Source of the DNA: a bacterium
Lineage (GTDB): Bacteria > Bacteroidota > Bacteroidia > Chitinophagales > Saprospiraceae
DNA length: 54,618 nt
Assembly (NCBI GenBank): GCA_024742755.1
Contig: JANSXW010000028.1
Span: 1-54,618, forward strand
Reading direction: 5' to 3'
Below, in pieces: positions 42,061 to 50,899 of this stretch; the first letter of the stretch is position 1; every line of letters begins with the position of its first letter. The position numbers and the translations under genes are program-made. Below the pieces are notes generated by a model. The model did no database searches. It saw only the letters and a program-made list of their open reading frames with translations, and had not been told where the DNA came from.

Positions 42061-42789
42061 ATGAGTCAGCAAGCTTTTGATAAATTATGGAAGATGATTG
42101 GGCTGCGGTACACTTCGCACCCGTGGCACGGTATTTCTATTGGAGAAGAAGCCCCTCAGGTGGTTACTTCATTCATTGAGGTTATCCCTTCCGATACAGT
42201 CAAGTACGAAATCGACAAAAAAACCGGTTACCTTAAAATTGACCGGCCCCAGAAGTTTTCCAATATCGTACCGGCCCTGTACGGGTTCATCCCTCAAACG
42301 TACTGCAAAGATGAGGTAGCCGAGTATTGCCAGGAAAAAACTGGCCGGAAAAATATCGTAGGCGACGATGACCCACTCGATATTTGTGTGCTAACCGAAA
42401 GGGAAATTACCCATGGTAATGTCATTGTGCGGGCGATACCCATCGGGGGGTTCCGCATGATAGACGGCGGAGAGGCTGATGATAAAATCATTGCAGTTTT
42501 GCGTGAAGATGAAGTCTACGGTGCGTGGCGTGACATCTCCGACATTCCGGAAACGGTGGTAAACCGGCTGAAGCACTACTTTTTAACCTACAAACAGTTG
42601 CCCGGTGAGGAACCCAAGTGCGAAATCACCCACACCTACGGCCGTTCGGAAGCCATAGAGGTCATCGAAGCGAGCATGCGCGATTACAATAAAGTGTACG
42701 GCAATCTCGAGGAGGCGCTTTCCCTTACGCTTTTTGAGGCGTTCAATTTCAGTAACCGGCAGCAGAATATGCTGAACGATCTGGATTAA
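42061..42789 (+). CDS. ppa: Inorganic pyrophosphatase (family I)
   Basis: 242 residues, a little longer than the E. coli enzyme (about 175) because of an N-terminal extension and a C-terminal helical part, as in other Bacteroidota. It hydrolyses pyrophosphate to phosphate in the cytoplasm. The signature GDDDPLDICVLTE carries the metal-binding aspartates, preceded by KYEIDKKTGYLKIDRP and YGFIPQTYC, and followed by GEADDKIIAVL. The gene is preceded by a 415-bp AT-rich region, and the next gene begins one nucleotide after its stop. Confidence 0.96.
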   Translation: MSQQAFDKLWKMIGLRYTSHPWHGISIGEEAPQVVTSFIEVIPSDTVKYEIDKKTGYLKIDRPQKFSNIVPALYGFIPQTYCKDEVAEYCQEKTGRKNIVGDDDPLDICVLTEREITHGNVIVRAIPIGGFRMIDGGEADDKIIAVLREDEVYGAWRDISDIPETVVNRLKHYFLTYKQLPGEEPKCEITHTYGRSEAIEVIEASMRDYNKVYGNLEEALSLTLFEAFNFSNRQQNMLNDLD

Positions 42790-42790
42790 G

Positions 42791-43675
42791 TTGGGCAGGA
42801 GTATCGCTATTCTTGTTGCTATATTGATTGGGCTGTGTGTACCTTCGGCTGAGCGTTTCACCTTTATTATCCGCTATAACTTAATGGTGATGCTCTTCTT
42901 TGCCTTCCTCGAGGTGAAGCTTTCGTTCCGGCTGTTCCACCGGCTGCATATTTTTGTGGCTGGGCTTAATCTCATATTGCCGCTGCTCTTCTACTTTGCG
43001 CTCCGGCAATGGCAACCGGCAATGGCAGAGGCCGTATTCGCTATAGCATCTGCCCCGACTGCGGCAGCAGGCCCGGTCATCGCGAGTTTTCTGAGTGCAG
43101 AGGTGGGGTTTGTGACCACATCGGTGCTATTGACCAGCCCCATTGTTGCGCTGGTGTTGCCGGTTACCGCCAGTGCGATTCTTGGTGGGGGAGCTGCTGC
43201 GTTTTCTTTTTGGGACATTGCGCTGCCGATAGCTTCCCTGATATTCATCCCCCTTTTGGGAAGCCTTCTGCTGCGCAAGCTTTGGATAACAGGGGCAGGT
43301 ATCATTAGGAAATACCAGTTTTTATCCTTCCGGTTGTTCCTGGTCAATGTTTTTATTGCCGCCGCCGCAGCCTCTGATTACTTCCGGGGGCAGCAGTCAG
43401 AAAGTGTAGGGGTGGTTGCCGGCATCGGCCTGGCGATCACCGCCCTCTGTTTGTTTCAGTTCAAAACAGGGGAGTGGCTTGGCCGGGGGCACCTGCCTCT
43501 GGAGACCGGATTGGCCCTCGGGCGAAAGAATACAATGTTCAGCCTGTGGCTGGCCCTCACGTACTTTAGCCCTGTTGCAGCCCTGGGCCCCATATTTTAC
43601 ATTTTGGCCCAAAACCTCTACAATTCCTGGCAGATTTACCACTATCGCCGGTCCTCTGCGGGCTCAAACCCCTGA
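42791..43675 (+). CDS. BASS-family (bile acid:sodium symporter-like) membrane protein
   Basis: 294 residues starting at a TTG one base after the ppa stop; no ATG is available before the first helix. About nine hydrophobic helices cover nearly the whole length. The segments SAPTAAAGPVIASFLSAEVG (residues 87-106), SVLLTSPIVALVLPV and LALGRKNTMFSLWLALTYFSP resemble the conserved crossover helices of sodium-coupled BASS transporters, although the match is loose. The substrate is unknown. Close spacing suggests co-transcription and translational coupling with ppa. Its last 34 bp overlap the end of the convergent S9 peptidase gene. Confidence 0.72.
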   Translation: MGRSIAILVAILIGLCVPSAERFTFIIRYNLMVMLFFAFLEVKLSFRLFHRLHIFVAGLNLILPLLFYFALRQWQPAMAEAVFAIASAPTAAAGPVIASFLSAEVGFVTTSVLLTSPIVALVLPVTASAILGGGAAAFSFWDIALPIASLIFIPLLGSLLLRKLWITGAGIIRKYQFLSFRLFLVNVFIAAAAASDYFRGQQSESVGVVAGIGLAITALCLFQFKTGEWLGRGHLPLETGLALGRKNTMFSLWLALTYFSPVAALGPIFYILAQNLYNSWQIYHYRRSSAGSNP

Positions 43676-46431
43676 TGAATTCCTCGCTCCAGAGGGGGGA
43701 CGCCTTTGTCCATCCACTTTGGCATTGGGGCGTTCAGTAGGTAGTAATCAAAAAACTGCTGCATCCGGCGCATGAAGTCCCGGCGGTTTTCCTTGCCCAT
43801 GACCCAGTGTGGGTTGTCATTGTAATTGAGCAGCCAGGCCGGTTTGCCCAGCCGGCGCAGGGCGACAAAAAACTCAATGCCCTGATACCAGGGCACCGCG
43901 CCATCCTCATCATTGTGCAGGATTAGCACCGGCGTGTTGATCTTATCGGCATAGAACAGTGGAGAATTTTCGATATACCGCAGGGGTTTTTCCCAAAGAG
44001 TACCACCAATCCGGCTTTGGCTTTTCTCATACTGGAACATCCGGCTCAGCCCGCTGCCCCAGCGGATGCCTCCGTAGGCAGAAGTCATATTCACTACAGG
44101 GGCTCCGGATTCAGCACAGGTGAATAAATCGGTTTGGGTGATCAGGTAAGCCACCTGATAGCCGCCCCAGCTATGGCCCTGCACGCCCAGCCGTTCCTTG
44201 TCGATGAACCCCTCGTCCAGCAAGGAAGTGACGCCGGTAGTGATGGCATCCAGCGCGCTTTCGCCGGGATATCCGATACGGTAATGGACATCCGGAATGA
44301 AAATCACATACCCCCGGCTGGCATAAAAGGGGAAATTGATGATGGACCGGGGATAAGTGGGCGTCCAGTGCCGGTGCAGGCGGTCAGCGTAGCGCTCGTA
44401 GAAATAGGTCATCATCGGGTACTGAAGCCCGGGGTCAAAGCCCTCAGGCTTGATGAGAATCCCTTCCATATCCTGTCCGTCCGCTCCGGTCCAACGGTAG
44501 GGCTCAGCCGTTCCCCAACGGAAATCCTGCTGCTGAGGGTTGGCCTCACTGATCTTTTTGAAATTCGACAAATGATCATTGCTGATCAGCAAGTCGGGAA
44601 AGACCTCAAAACTCTCCCGCGAAAAGAGGTAAGCATCTGCATTGCGGGCTTTTTGGATCTGCCGGCCGTAGCTGTACGCCCCATATTGCACGCGGTCCTT
44701 TACGCCCGTGTGGATGTTGAACCAGGTATAGCCGGAGGACTTATCCGCTTCACTGAAGGTGTAGAACAGCATTGGTTTGACTTCCTCTACAGACCGCTCT
44801 TCAGGGTCAAGCTTAATGTAGCGGTACTGTGTCCGGGATGCCCGCCCTTTAGTCAGGTTGTTGGAAGCCAGGCTGCCGCTGGGGTCAACCAGCCAGACAT
44901 CGTACCGGTCATACACCAAAAGAAAATCATCATCGGTTGTCCAGCCTGCCGTCCCGTGCGGATAGGGGTGCATAGGGTGGTCGTCCAATTCATCGTATAG
45001 GGGGACCGGGATATCCCGGGCAATCGCTCTGGTTTGCTGTTCCGCAATATCGTACACCACCCAGGAGGTATCCGCGACATTATACCAATAGGCATAGTCG
45101 CCCATCGGGGACAGGTCAGCGTTACCGGGCAGGTTTTTCACAATAGGCTGGCGCTTACCATTTTCAACATCCACCAGATAGAGGTCATGCCTTTGCGGAA
45201 AGCCTTCCCAGCTAAGCAGCTGAAGGTAAGGCGCGCCATCTTTGCCGAGGGCATAGCGGGCGTTGCCTTCGTTGCCGAGGACCAGTTCCGGCATTTGCTC
45301 ATCTGTTAGTTGCAACAGGCGGCGGGTATCGGTATGAAAAACAGCGCGGTAGCTTTGTTTTTTTCGTTCTTCCAGCAACTCCTCTTCGTGGGTATAAAGT
45401 CGGGCATCCTGACTGGCCCAGACTTCCACATTGACAATCTCCTCTTCCAGGAGGGTGGTGTCCTGAAGGACGGGGGGCGGGCAGGTGCCAAAGAACAGGC
45501 GGCTGCCATCTTCTGAAAATTCCAGCTGCCCATGCTCGCTGATCAGCCATCGGTCCGGAAGGAAGGCCGCGCTGCTGTCCGCAATCGTGACTGCTTCATC
45601 CTGCTGGCTTTTCCAGTGCCAAAGCTGGTAGGGGACCACTCTGAATTCTGTAGTATCCTGAAGTGCGAGGAAGCCGGCCTGCCTGCCATCCCGGCTCAGG
45701 CTCAGTTGGGTGTAGTGCCCTTTGCCGGTGAGGAGGGGGCTGAGTTTGGCATCCGGGCCATCGTAGAGATAGACCCCTTTCTGAAACGTGGAATCGTCAC
45801 CGGTCGAGTAAATCAAAAAGCGGGGCGATTCTTCTGCCGCAATAAAGTCTTTTACGAATGGGATGGAGTCTTCCTGCCCGGTCCGAAGGTTTCGGATAAC
45901 CAGCAGGCTGCCGTTTTCTTTGTTTTCAGGCTTGACTTTTATGCTGTCAGGCAGGGCGGTATCTTTGGGAGCAGGCAAGAGCTGATACGCCATCCAGCCT
46001 TCCCATTTTTCAGGCATGATGAAGCGCTTGAGGCGGGGGACTTTTATCTGGCGCCCACTGCTCAGCTCCACGATGGAGAGGGTGTCTTTTGGCAGGTCTT
46101 TGTCCTTGACCTTTGCTCTCTTTTGGGCTTTCAGGGTGTCCTCTGCCGGGCTGATGTGAAAGGCGAGGAACCGGCTGTCCGCACTAAACGCAGCTTTATG
46201 GCTCCGCTCAAAGGACCGGGATTCCGCTTTGCTATGGTTGTAGAGCATGAGCGTAGGGTCGCCCTGATTGGGGGTGAGTTCGTAACTGGCCCAGTTGCCA
46301 TTGGGCGCAATCGCCTCCTTTTCTATGGTATTCCAACGGTCGATATCTTCAATGGTGAGCGCAGGTTTTTGGGCAAAGACACTTACGGTAAGGCTCAGAA
46401 AGAGCAGGATAGGCAAAGGCTTCAATTGCAT
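43642..46431 (-). CDS. Secreted S9-family (prolyl oligopeptidase-like) serine peptidase
   Basis: 929 residues from the ATG at 46431, which gives a signal peptide (MQLKPLPILLFLSLTVSVFAQ); the frame extends 39 codons upstream across the promoter. Residues about 25-650 form a beta-propeller-like region with WD/PD40-type phrases (AAFSADSRFLAFHIS, LSLSRDGRQAGFLAL). The C-terminal alpha/beta-hydrolase domain holds the catalytic triad: GHSWGGYQ (Ser near 752), HNDEDGAVPW (Asp near 841) and NPHWVMG (His near 873). Such periplasmic peptidases cleave short peptides, as in dipeptidyl peptidases of Bacteroidota. It converges on the BASS gene with a 34-bp overlap. Confidence 0.92.
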   Translation of the reverse strand: MQLKPLPILLFLSLTVSVFAQKPALTIEDIDRWNTIEKEAIAPNGNWASYELTPNQGDPTLMLYNHSKAESRSFERSHKAAFSADSRFLAFHISPAEDTLKAQKRAKVKDKDLPKDTLSIVELSSGRQIKVPRLKRFIMPEKWEGWMAYQLLPAPKDTALPDSIKVKPENKENGSLLVIRNLRTGQEDSIPFVKDFIAAEESPRFLIYSTGDDSTFQKGVYLYDGPDAKLSPLLTGKGHYTQLSLSRDGRQAGFLALQDTTEFRVVPYQLWHWKSQQDEAVTIADSSAAFLPDRWLISEHGQLEFSEDGSRLFFGTCPPPVLQDTTLLEEEIVNVEVWASQDARLYTHEEELLEERKKQSYRAVFHTDTRRLLQLTDEQMPELVLGNEGNARYALGKDGAPYLQLLSWEGFPQRHDLYLVDVENGKRQPIVKNLPGNADLSPMGDYAYWYNVADTSWVVYDIAEQQTRAIARDIPVPLYDELDDHPMHPYPHGTAGWTTDDDFLLVYDRYDVWLVDPSGSLASNNLTKGRASRTQYRYIKLDPEERSVEEVKPMLFYTFSEADKSSGYTWFNIHTGVKDRVQYGAYSYGRQIQKARNADAYLFSRESFEVFPDLLISNDHLSNFKKISEANPQQQDFRWGTAEPYRWTGADGQDMEGILIKPEGFDPGLQYPMMTYFYERYADRLHRHWTPTYPRSIINFPFYASRGYVIFIPDVHYRIGYPGESALDAITTGVTSLLDEGFIDKERLGVQGHSWGGYQVAYLITQTDLFTCAESGAPVVNMTSAYGGIRWGSGLSRMFQYEKSQSRIGGTLWEKPLRYIENSPLFYADKINTPVLILHNDEDGAVPWYQGIEFFVALRRLGKPAWLLNYNDNPHWVMGKENRRDFMRRMQQFFDYYLLNAPMPKWMDKGVPPLERGIHQGFEPAEDRR

Positions 46432-46467
46432 GGCTTCAGGTTTGAATGGTTTTTCGTTGAACTTTCT

Positions 46468-46475
46468 CAAAAATA
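46468..46475 (-). promoter_or_regulatory. -7 promoter element of the S9 peptidase gene
   Basis: TATTTTTG on the minus strand matches TAnnTTTG exactly, 36 nt upstream of the ATG at 46431. It supports that start. Confidence 0.55.
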
Positions 46476-46642
46476 ATGTTCGTAAATGACACCTCCTATT
46501 TTCCAGGGGCTTAAAGGAGGGCACTGGCCATATGTGGGTAAAGAGCATGCTTGTTAAGGAGCCGTATAGAAAAAGAGAGGGCCCGGAAATTTGACTAGCA
46601 CGCCTAGGTTAGGCGATTACCACGAATCAGGGCACAATGCCT

Positions 46643-47377
46643 TTATTGCAGTTGGGCGTTTTTAAAACTTTTGCCCTTGAGCAGTTTGGCTATATTCCGG
46701 TCTTCCAATGCCGCCCTGAGGTTGTCCGCGTGCCGGTCGTGGTGGAGGTCCGTGCCCAAATAGTCAATCAGGCCGGCTTTTAGCAGGGCCACGGCATTTT
46801 CCCGGGTGGGCTTGCCATAGTATCCCATCAGAGAAAGCAGGTTGAGTTGGAATTCGCAGCCCCGGTCCTTTAGCTCGGAATACCGTTTGAAGTCCTCCCG
46901 GAAAAACAGGTAGCGCTCGGGATGCGCCAGCAATGGCCGGTAGCCTTTGGTTTGTAACCGGAAAAGGTATTGCTCTAATTTTGGTGGAGCGGAGATGAAG
47001 CTCATTTCCACCAATACGCGGTTGCCTGGGAGGGTAAGGAGGTTGCCTTCTTCAAGCAGCGGCTCAAAACCTTCGTCCATCAGGTACTCGGCGGCAGCAT
47101 CGAGGGTGACGTTCAGCCCGGCAGCCTTTACAGCAGTTCGTACTTCCGCCAGTTTCCCTCGTATGATTTCCGGAGTGTTGGGGTAAAGGTCCGCCATAAT
47201 GTGCGGGGTGGTGATGAGGTGGCGATAGCCTATCTCCTGCAGTTGAGCAATCAGGGAGAGGCTGTCCTCTATATCCTTGGCACCGTCATCTATACCGGGC
47301 AGCAAGTGGGAATGCATATCTGTTTCCAGAAATGCGTAATCACCAAGGGGAGGCGTCTTTTTGAAGAGGTTGAACAT
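46643..47377 (-). CDS. CpsB/YwqE-type protein-tyrosine phosphatase (PHP superfamily)
   Basis: 244 residues. The PHP metal site is visible in ETDMHSHLLPGIDDGAKD (residues 18-35), TTPHIM, EMSF, LAHPERYLFF and GTDLHHDRH. CpsB-type enzymes dephosphorylate bacterial tyrosine kinases of the Wzc/CpsD type and so tune the length and export of capsular or exopolysaccharide. The matching kinase is not in the window. It lies downstream of UDP-xylose synthase on the same strand, but a strong hairpin and an exact -7 motif between them suggest its own promoter. Confidence 0.9.
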   Translation of the reverse strand: MFNLFKKTPPLGDYAFLETDMHSHLLPGIDDGAKDIEDSLSLIAQLQEIGYRHLITTPHIMADLYPNTPEIIRGKLAEVRTAVKAAGLNVTLDAAAEYLMDEGFEPLLEEGNLLTLPGNRVLVEMSFISAPPKLEQYLFRLQTKGYRPLLAHPERYLFFREDFKRYSELKDRGCEFQLNLLSLMGYYGKPTRENAVALLKAGLIDYLGTDLHHDRHADNLRAALEDRNIAKLLKGKSFKNAQLQ

Positions 47378-47408
47378 AGAGGATTATTGCGTTTTTTCAA
47401 TAACCTCG

Positions 47409-47416
47409 CAAAGGTA
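47409..47416 (-). promoter_or_regulatory. -7 promoter element of the cpsB-like gene
   Basis: TACCTTTG on the minus strand matches TAnnTTTG exactly, 31 nt upstream of the ATG at 47377 and just after the hairpin at 47425-47446. Confidence 0.55.
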
Positions 47417-47424
47417 GGGAAAAT

Positions 47425-47446
47425 TGCCGGGGGCTTTCCCCCGGCA
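47425..47446 (-). terminator. GC-rich hairpin, probable terminator after UDP-xylose synthase
   Basis: A perfect 9-bp stem TGCCGGGGG/CCCCCGGCA with a 4-nt loop lies 6 nt after the stop of the UDP-xylose synthase gene. On the minus strand it is followed by ATTTTCCC, a weak T tract, so termination may be partial. Confidence 0.6.
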
Positions 47447-47452
47447 CCATCG

Positions 47453-48394
47453 TTAAACTTTTACGACTTCCCTGAAATATTCCATTGTGATTTTCAGGCC
47501 CTCTTCCCGGCTTACCGTAGGTTCCCAGCCCAGGATTTCCCGGGCTTTGGTAATATCCGGCTGACGGACCTTTGGGTCATCTTTGGGCAGCGGCTTGTAG
47601 GTGATCTTTGCATCGGGGTTGCCCACGAGCCGGACCACTTCTTCGGCGACCTCTTTGATGGTGATCTCATCCGGGTTGCCAATGTTTACCGGCAGGTGAT
47701 GATCACTCATCAGCAGGCGGTAGATGCCTTCCACCAAATCGGCTACGTAGCAGAAGGAGCGGGTCTGAGAGCCGTCGCCAAAGACGGTAATCCCTTCTCC
47801 GCGGATGGCTTGAGAGAAGAAAGCAGGCAGCGCCCGGCCGTCATTGACGCGCATACGCGGGCCATAAGTGTTGAAAATACGGATGATCCGGGTTTCCACA
47901 CCGTGGAAGTTGTGGTAAGCCATGGTGATGGCTTCCAGGAAGCGCTTGGCTTCGTCGTAGACACCGCGCGGCCCAACCGGGTTGACATTGCCCCAGTAAT
48001 CTTCTTTTTGCGGGTGGATGAGCGGGTCGCCGTATACTTCCGAAGTGGAGGCAACAAGGATACGGGCGTTTTTGGCTTTGGCAAGGCCGAGGAGGTTGTG
48101 CGTGCCCAAAGCGCCGACCTTCAGGGTTTGGATCGGCATTTTCAGGTAGTCAATCGGGCTGGCAGGGGAAGCAAAGTGCAGGATGTAGTCCAGGTCTCCC
48201 GGGACATGCACAAACTTCGATACATCGTGGTGGTAGTATTCAAACTCCTTGAGCGGGAACAGGTGCTTGATGTTATCGAGGCTGCCTGTCAGGAGGTTGT
48301 CCATCCCAATTACGTGAAACCCTTCCTTGATGAAGCGGTCGCACAGATGGGACCCCAAAAAACCGGCAGCACCGGTTATAAGAATTCTTTTCAT
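47453..48394 (-). CDS. UDP-glucuronate decarboxylase (UDP-xylose synthase)
   Basis: 313 residues. The extended SDR decarboxylates UDP-glucuronate to UDP-xylose. The family is well marked: [15 protein letters not shown] (residues 7-21), [48 protein letters not shown] with the catalytic Ser/Thr and Glu region, [19 protein letters not shown] with the Tyr-Lys pair, and [16 protein letters not shown]. It acts directly after Ugd, encoded 73 nt upstream, so the pair makes UDP-xylose for a surface polysaccharide. Confidence 0.95.
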   Translation of the reverse strand: MKRILITGAAGFLGSHLCDRFIKEGFHVIGMDNLLTGSLDNIKHLFPLKEFEYYHHDVSKFVHVPGDLDYILHFASPASPIDYLKMPIQTLKVGALGTHNLLGLAKAKNARILVASTSEVYGDPLIHPQKEDYWGNVNPVGPRGVYDEAKRFLEAITMAYHNFHGVETRIIRIFNTYGPRMRVNDGRALPAFFSQAIRGEGITVFGDGSQTRSFCYVADLVEGIYRLLMSDHHLPVNIGNPDEITIKEVAEEVVRLVGNPDAKITYKPLPKDDPKVRQPDITKAREILGWEPTVSREEGLKITMEYFREVVKV

Positions 48395-48422
48395 GGCTGA
48401 GATTTAAAGCTTTCGTCTTGTT

Positions 48423-48458
48423 GAATAAAATACCCTCCGCGGCAGGTGTCGGGGAGGG
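48423..48458 (-). terminator. Hairpin with T-rich tail between ugd and UDP-xylose synthase
   Basis: On the minus strand CCCTCC (48458-48453) and GGAGGG (48438-48433) form a stem 9 nt after the ugd stop, followed by TATTTTATTC. It may attenuate transcription into the next gene rather than end it fully. Confidence 0.5.
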
Positions 48459-48467
48459 CAGTGGGGT

Positions 48468-49796
48468 TTAAGCTTCTGCTTTTTGCACGACCTTGTTCCG
48501 GCCGATGCTATCGTAGTAGAACCCTTCAGCTTTCATCACCTTGGGGTCATAGATATTGCGCCCATCGAAAATAACCGGCTCGCTGAGCAGTTCCCGGAGC
48601 ACCTTGTAGCTAGGCGCGCGGAACACTGGCCATTCGGTAATAACCGCCAGGCTGTCCGCACCGATCAGGGTCTCGTACTGCTCTTCTGCAAATTGTATCC
48701 GGTCGCCAAATACCTGCTTGACGTTTTCCATCGCTTCCGGGTCAAAGGCTTTGATGGAAGCACCTGCATTCAGCAGCTCTTCAATGATGGTAAGCGCCGG
48801 CGCTTCCCGGATGTCATCGGTATTTGGCTTGAAAGCCAGCCCCCATACTGCGATGGTCTTGCCGCTGAGGTTGCCGCCGTAGTAGTCAATGATCTTTTTG
48901 CTGAGAATGTGTTTTTGCTTGTCATTAACGCCCATCACAGAATTCAGGATACGGAAGTCATAGCCATTTTCAGCAGCGGTTTTGGCCAGTGCCTGAACAT
49001 CCTTAGGGAAGCAGGAGCCCCCGTAGCCTACGCCGGGGAAGAGGAACCGCTTGCCAATACGGGAGTCGCTGCCCATGCCCAAACGGACCATGTCTACATT
49101 CGCGCCTACTTTTTCGCAGAGGTTGGCGATCTCATTCATGAAGGAAATACGGGTGGCCAGGTAAGAGTTGGCAGCGTACTTGGTCATTTCCGCTGAGCGC
49201 TCGTCCATAAAGTATACGGGGTTGCCCTGACGGACGAAGGGCTCATAAAGCCGGGACATTACTTCTTTTGCACGCTCAGAGGATGTGCCAATCACTACCC
49301 GGTCCGGGCGCATAAAATCGTCAACTGCGACACCCTCCCGGAGAAATTCCGGATTGGATACCACATCAAACAGGTCTTCAGACAGCTTGTCGGACAGGAT
49401 TGCGTGGACTTTCTCAGCCGTGCCTACAGGTACTGTGCTCTTATCGATCACCACCGTGTAGGCATCAATGATTTCCGAAAGGTCAGCCGCTACGCCCATC
49501 ACGTAAGAAAGATCGGCAGAGCCATCTTCGCCCGGAGGCGTGGGCAGGGCCAGGAAAATAACCTCAGCGCCCTGAATCCCTTCCTTCAGGTTGGTGGTAA
49601 ACTTCAGGCGCCCTTGTCTGGTATTGCGGTCAAAGAGGATATCGAGCCCGGGCTCGTATATTGGGATTTCTCCCTGTTTTAAGCGTTCTACCTTTTTTTC
49701 GTCAATGTCTACGCAAATGACATGATTGCCGGTTTCTGCAAAGCAAGTGCCAGTGACAAGCCCTACGTAGCCCGTTCCAATTACAGCAATATTCAT
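48468..49796 (-). CDS. ugd: UDP-glucose 6-dehydrogenase
   Basis: 442 residues, typical. It oxidises UDP-glucose to UDP-glucuronate with two NAD+. The N-terminal Rossmann motif is VIGTGYVGLVTG, the active-site region FPGVGYGGSCFPKDV contains the catalytic Cys, and VWGLAFKPNTDDIREAPA marks the C-terminal UDP-binding domain. The product feeds the UDP-xylose synthase encoded next. A consensus promoter 192 nt upstream and a long leader separate it from the UpxY-like antiterminator gene, a candidate for control by that protein. Confidence 0.96.
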   Translation of the reverse strand: MNIAVIGTGYVGLVTGTCFAETGNHVICVDIDEKKVERLKQGEIPIYEPGLDILFDRNTRQGRLKFTTNLKEGIQGAEVIFLALPTPPGEDGSADLSYVMGVAADLSEIIDAYTVVIDKSTVPVGTAEKVHAILSDKLSEDLFDVVSNPEFLREGVAVDDFMRPDRVVIGTSSERAKEVMSRLYEPFVRQGNPVYFMDERSAEMTKYAANSYLATRISFMNEIANLCEKVGANVDMVRLGMGSDSRIGKRFLFPGVGYGGSCFPKDVQALAKTAAENGYDFRILNSVMGVNDKQKHILSKKIIDYYGGNLSGKTIAVWGLAFKPNTDDIREAPALTIIEELLNAGASIKAFDPEAMENVKQVFGDRIQFAEEQYETLIGADSLAVITEWPVFRAPSYKVLRELLSEPVIFDGRNIYDPKVMKAEGFYYDSIGRNKVVQKAEA

Positions 49797-50219
49797 GGTG
49801 TTAAGTTATGTTGTAAAGATGAAGAATGCATATTTGTCTAATGTTTGATACCAGCCATATATTGCCGTACCCATCACCCCTGTGGGGCACGGATTATCCT
49901 ACGGTCAGTCCGCAATGACGAACGGTACGTCGTATATGTCGTCAATTGAGTGTGCAAACGATTTTGATGGCAAGTCAATACCTTGACCAAAGCTACAAAT
50001 GCTCTGAAGCTGGACAAAGCGATATCTACACCAGCTTGGCACAATGCTTCATCGTTCACAGAGCAATAGTGTTGTTCGAAAGGGTGTATATCGTAGCTTT
50101 TCGAAGGTTTGAAGTAGTGACATGCAATTTAGGATATTAAATCTTTTCATGCAAACCCGCCAAAAAGAATTTACATACGCTGCACCCCAACAATCAGTAC
50201 GATACAGTTTAAGGGAATG
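49797..50219. other. Long intergenic region and leader of ugd
   Basis: 423 bp without a credible gene. It contains the ugd promoter (49988-50018) and a roughly 185-nt leader with a small CCCC/GGGG hairpin near 49885-49900. The remaining part, 50019-50219, shows nothing recognisable. Confidence 0.55.
49988..50018 (-). promoter_or_regulatory. Consensus promoter of ugd
   Basis: On the minus strand TTTG (50018-50015), 19 nt, then TAGCTTTG (49995-49988) reproduces the Bacteroidota promoter consensus (TTTG, about 19 nt, TAnnTTTG) exactly. The ugd ATG is 191 nt downstream. Confidence 0.7.
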
Positions 50220-50828
50220 TTACAAATAATCCTTAAAACGGCCACCTTTCGGCTCATTATCGGTCCGGGCGCTTCCGGATTTGATTTTCCGGAGCAGGCC
50301 CGGGTCAATATCCATGATAAGGGAGTAGCCCATATTTTCCAGTTGGATCACGAAATTCTTTTCGTTCTTCTGGTTTAGCAGGATGCCCCTCATGCCGGTC
50401 AGGCCGCCGCCCAGGATTTCCACTTCGTCTCCGTTGCAAAGGCTCAGGCTTCTGCTTTCCTGAGCTTCCACCTCAATGTTTTCGCCCACTACGAGGCGCA
50501 AAACGTCAATCTCTGCTTCCGGGATGGAAATCAGGTTTTTGGACAAGCGGACAAAATTGAGCACATCCTGTGTCTCCACCACCCGGATGTATTCGCTCTT
50601 TTTGATCTTGACGAACAGGTAGCAGTTGATCAGCGGCAGCTCCAGGTGCTTAACCTTGCGGGTATACCTGCGGGTGACTTTCTGAAGCGGCAGAAAGTGC
50701 TCAATGCCTTTCTTTTTCAGCCGGTCCGCTACCATCTTTTCGCGCTTGTAGTTGGTATAAATGGCAAACCATCTGCTTTCGATATTGCTCAGGTGGTTCT
50801 CGGGTTGTTGTTGAATCGCAGTCTTCAT
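50220..50828 (-). CDS. UpxY-type transcription antiterminator (NusG paralogue)
   Basis: 202 residues. The N-terminal NGN domain begins RWFAIYTNYKREKMVADRLKKKG and contains FLPLQK and LINCYLFVKI; a KOW-like C-terminal part reads NGDEVEILGGGLTGMRGILL. UpxY proteins act at the untranslated leader of their own polysaccharide operon and let RNA polymerase pass early terminators. It sits within the polysaccharide locus, 71 nt downstream of the nucleotide-sugar dehydrogenase and upstream of ugd, so its target could be the leader of ugd or a leader further upstream outside the window. Confidence 0.9.
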   Translation of the reverse strand: MKTAIQQQPENHLSNIESRWFAIYTNYKREKMVADRLKKKGIEHFLPLQKVTRRYTRKVKHLELPLINCYLFVKIKKSEYIRVVETQDVLNFVRLSKNLISIPEAEIDVLRLVVGENIEVEAQESRSLSLCNGDEVEILGGGLTGMRGILLNQKNEKNFVIQLENMGYSLIMDIDPGLLRKIKSGSARTDNEPKGGRFKDYL

Positions 50829-50899
50829 TGGAGGTCTTTTTGTTTTACGAAATACAAGATTTCAGGACTATGATTTTATGGGGAAGCCTCATCAAAAGG

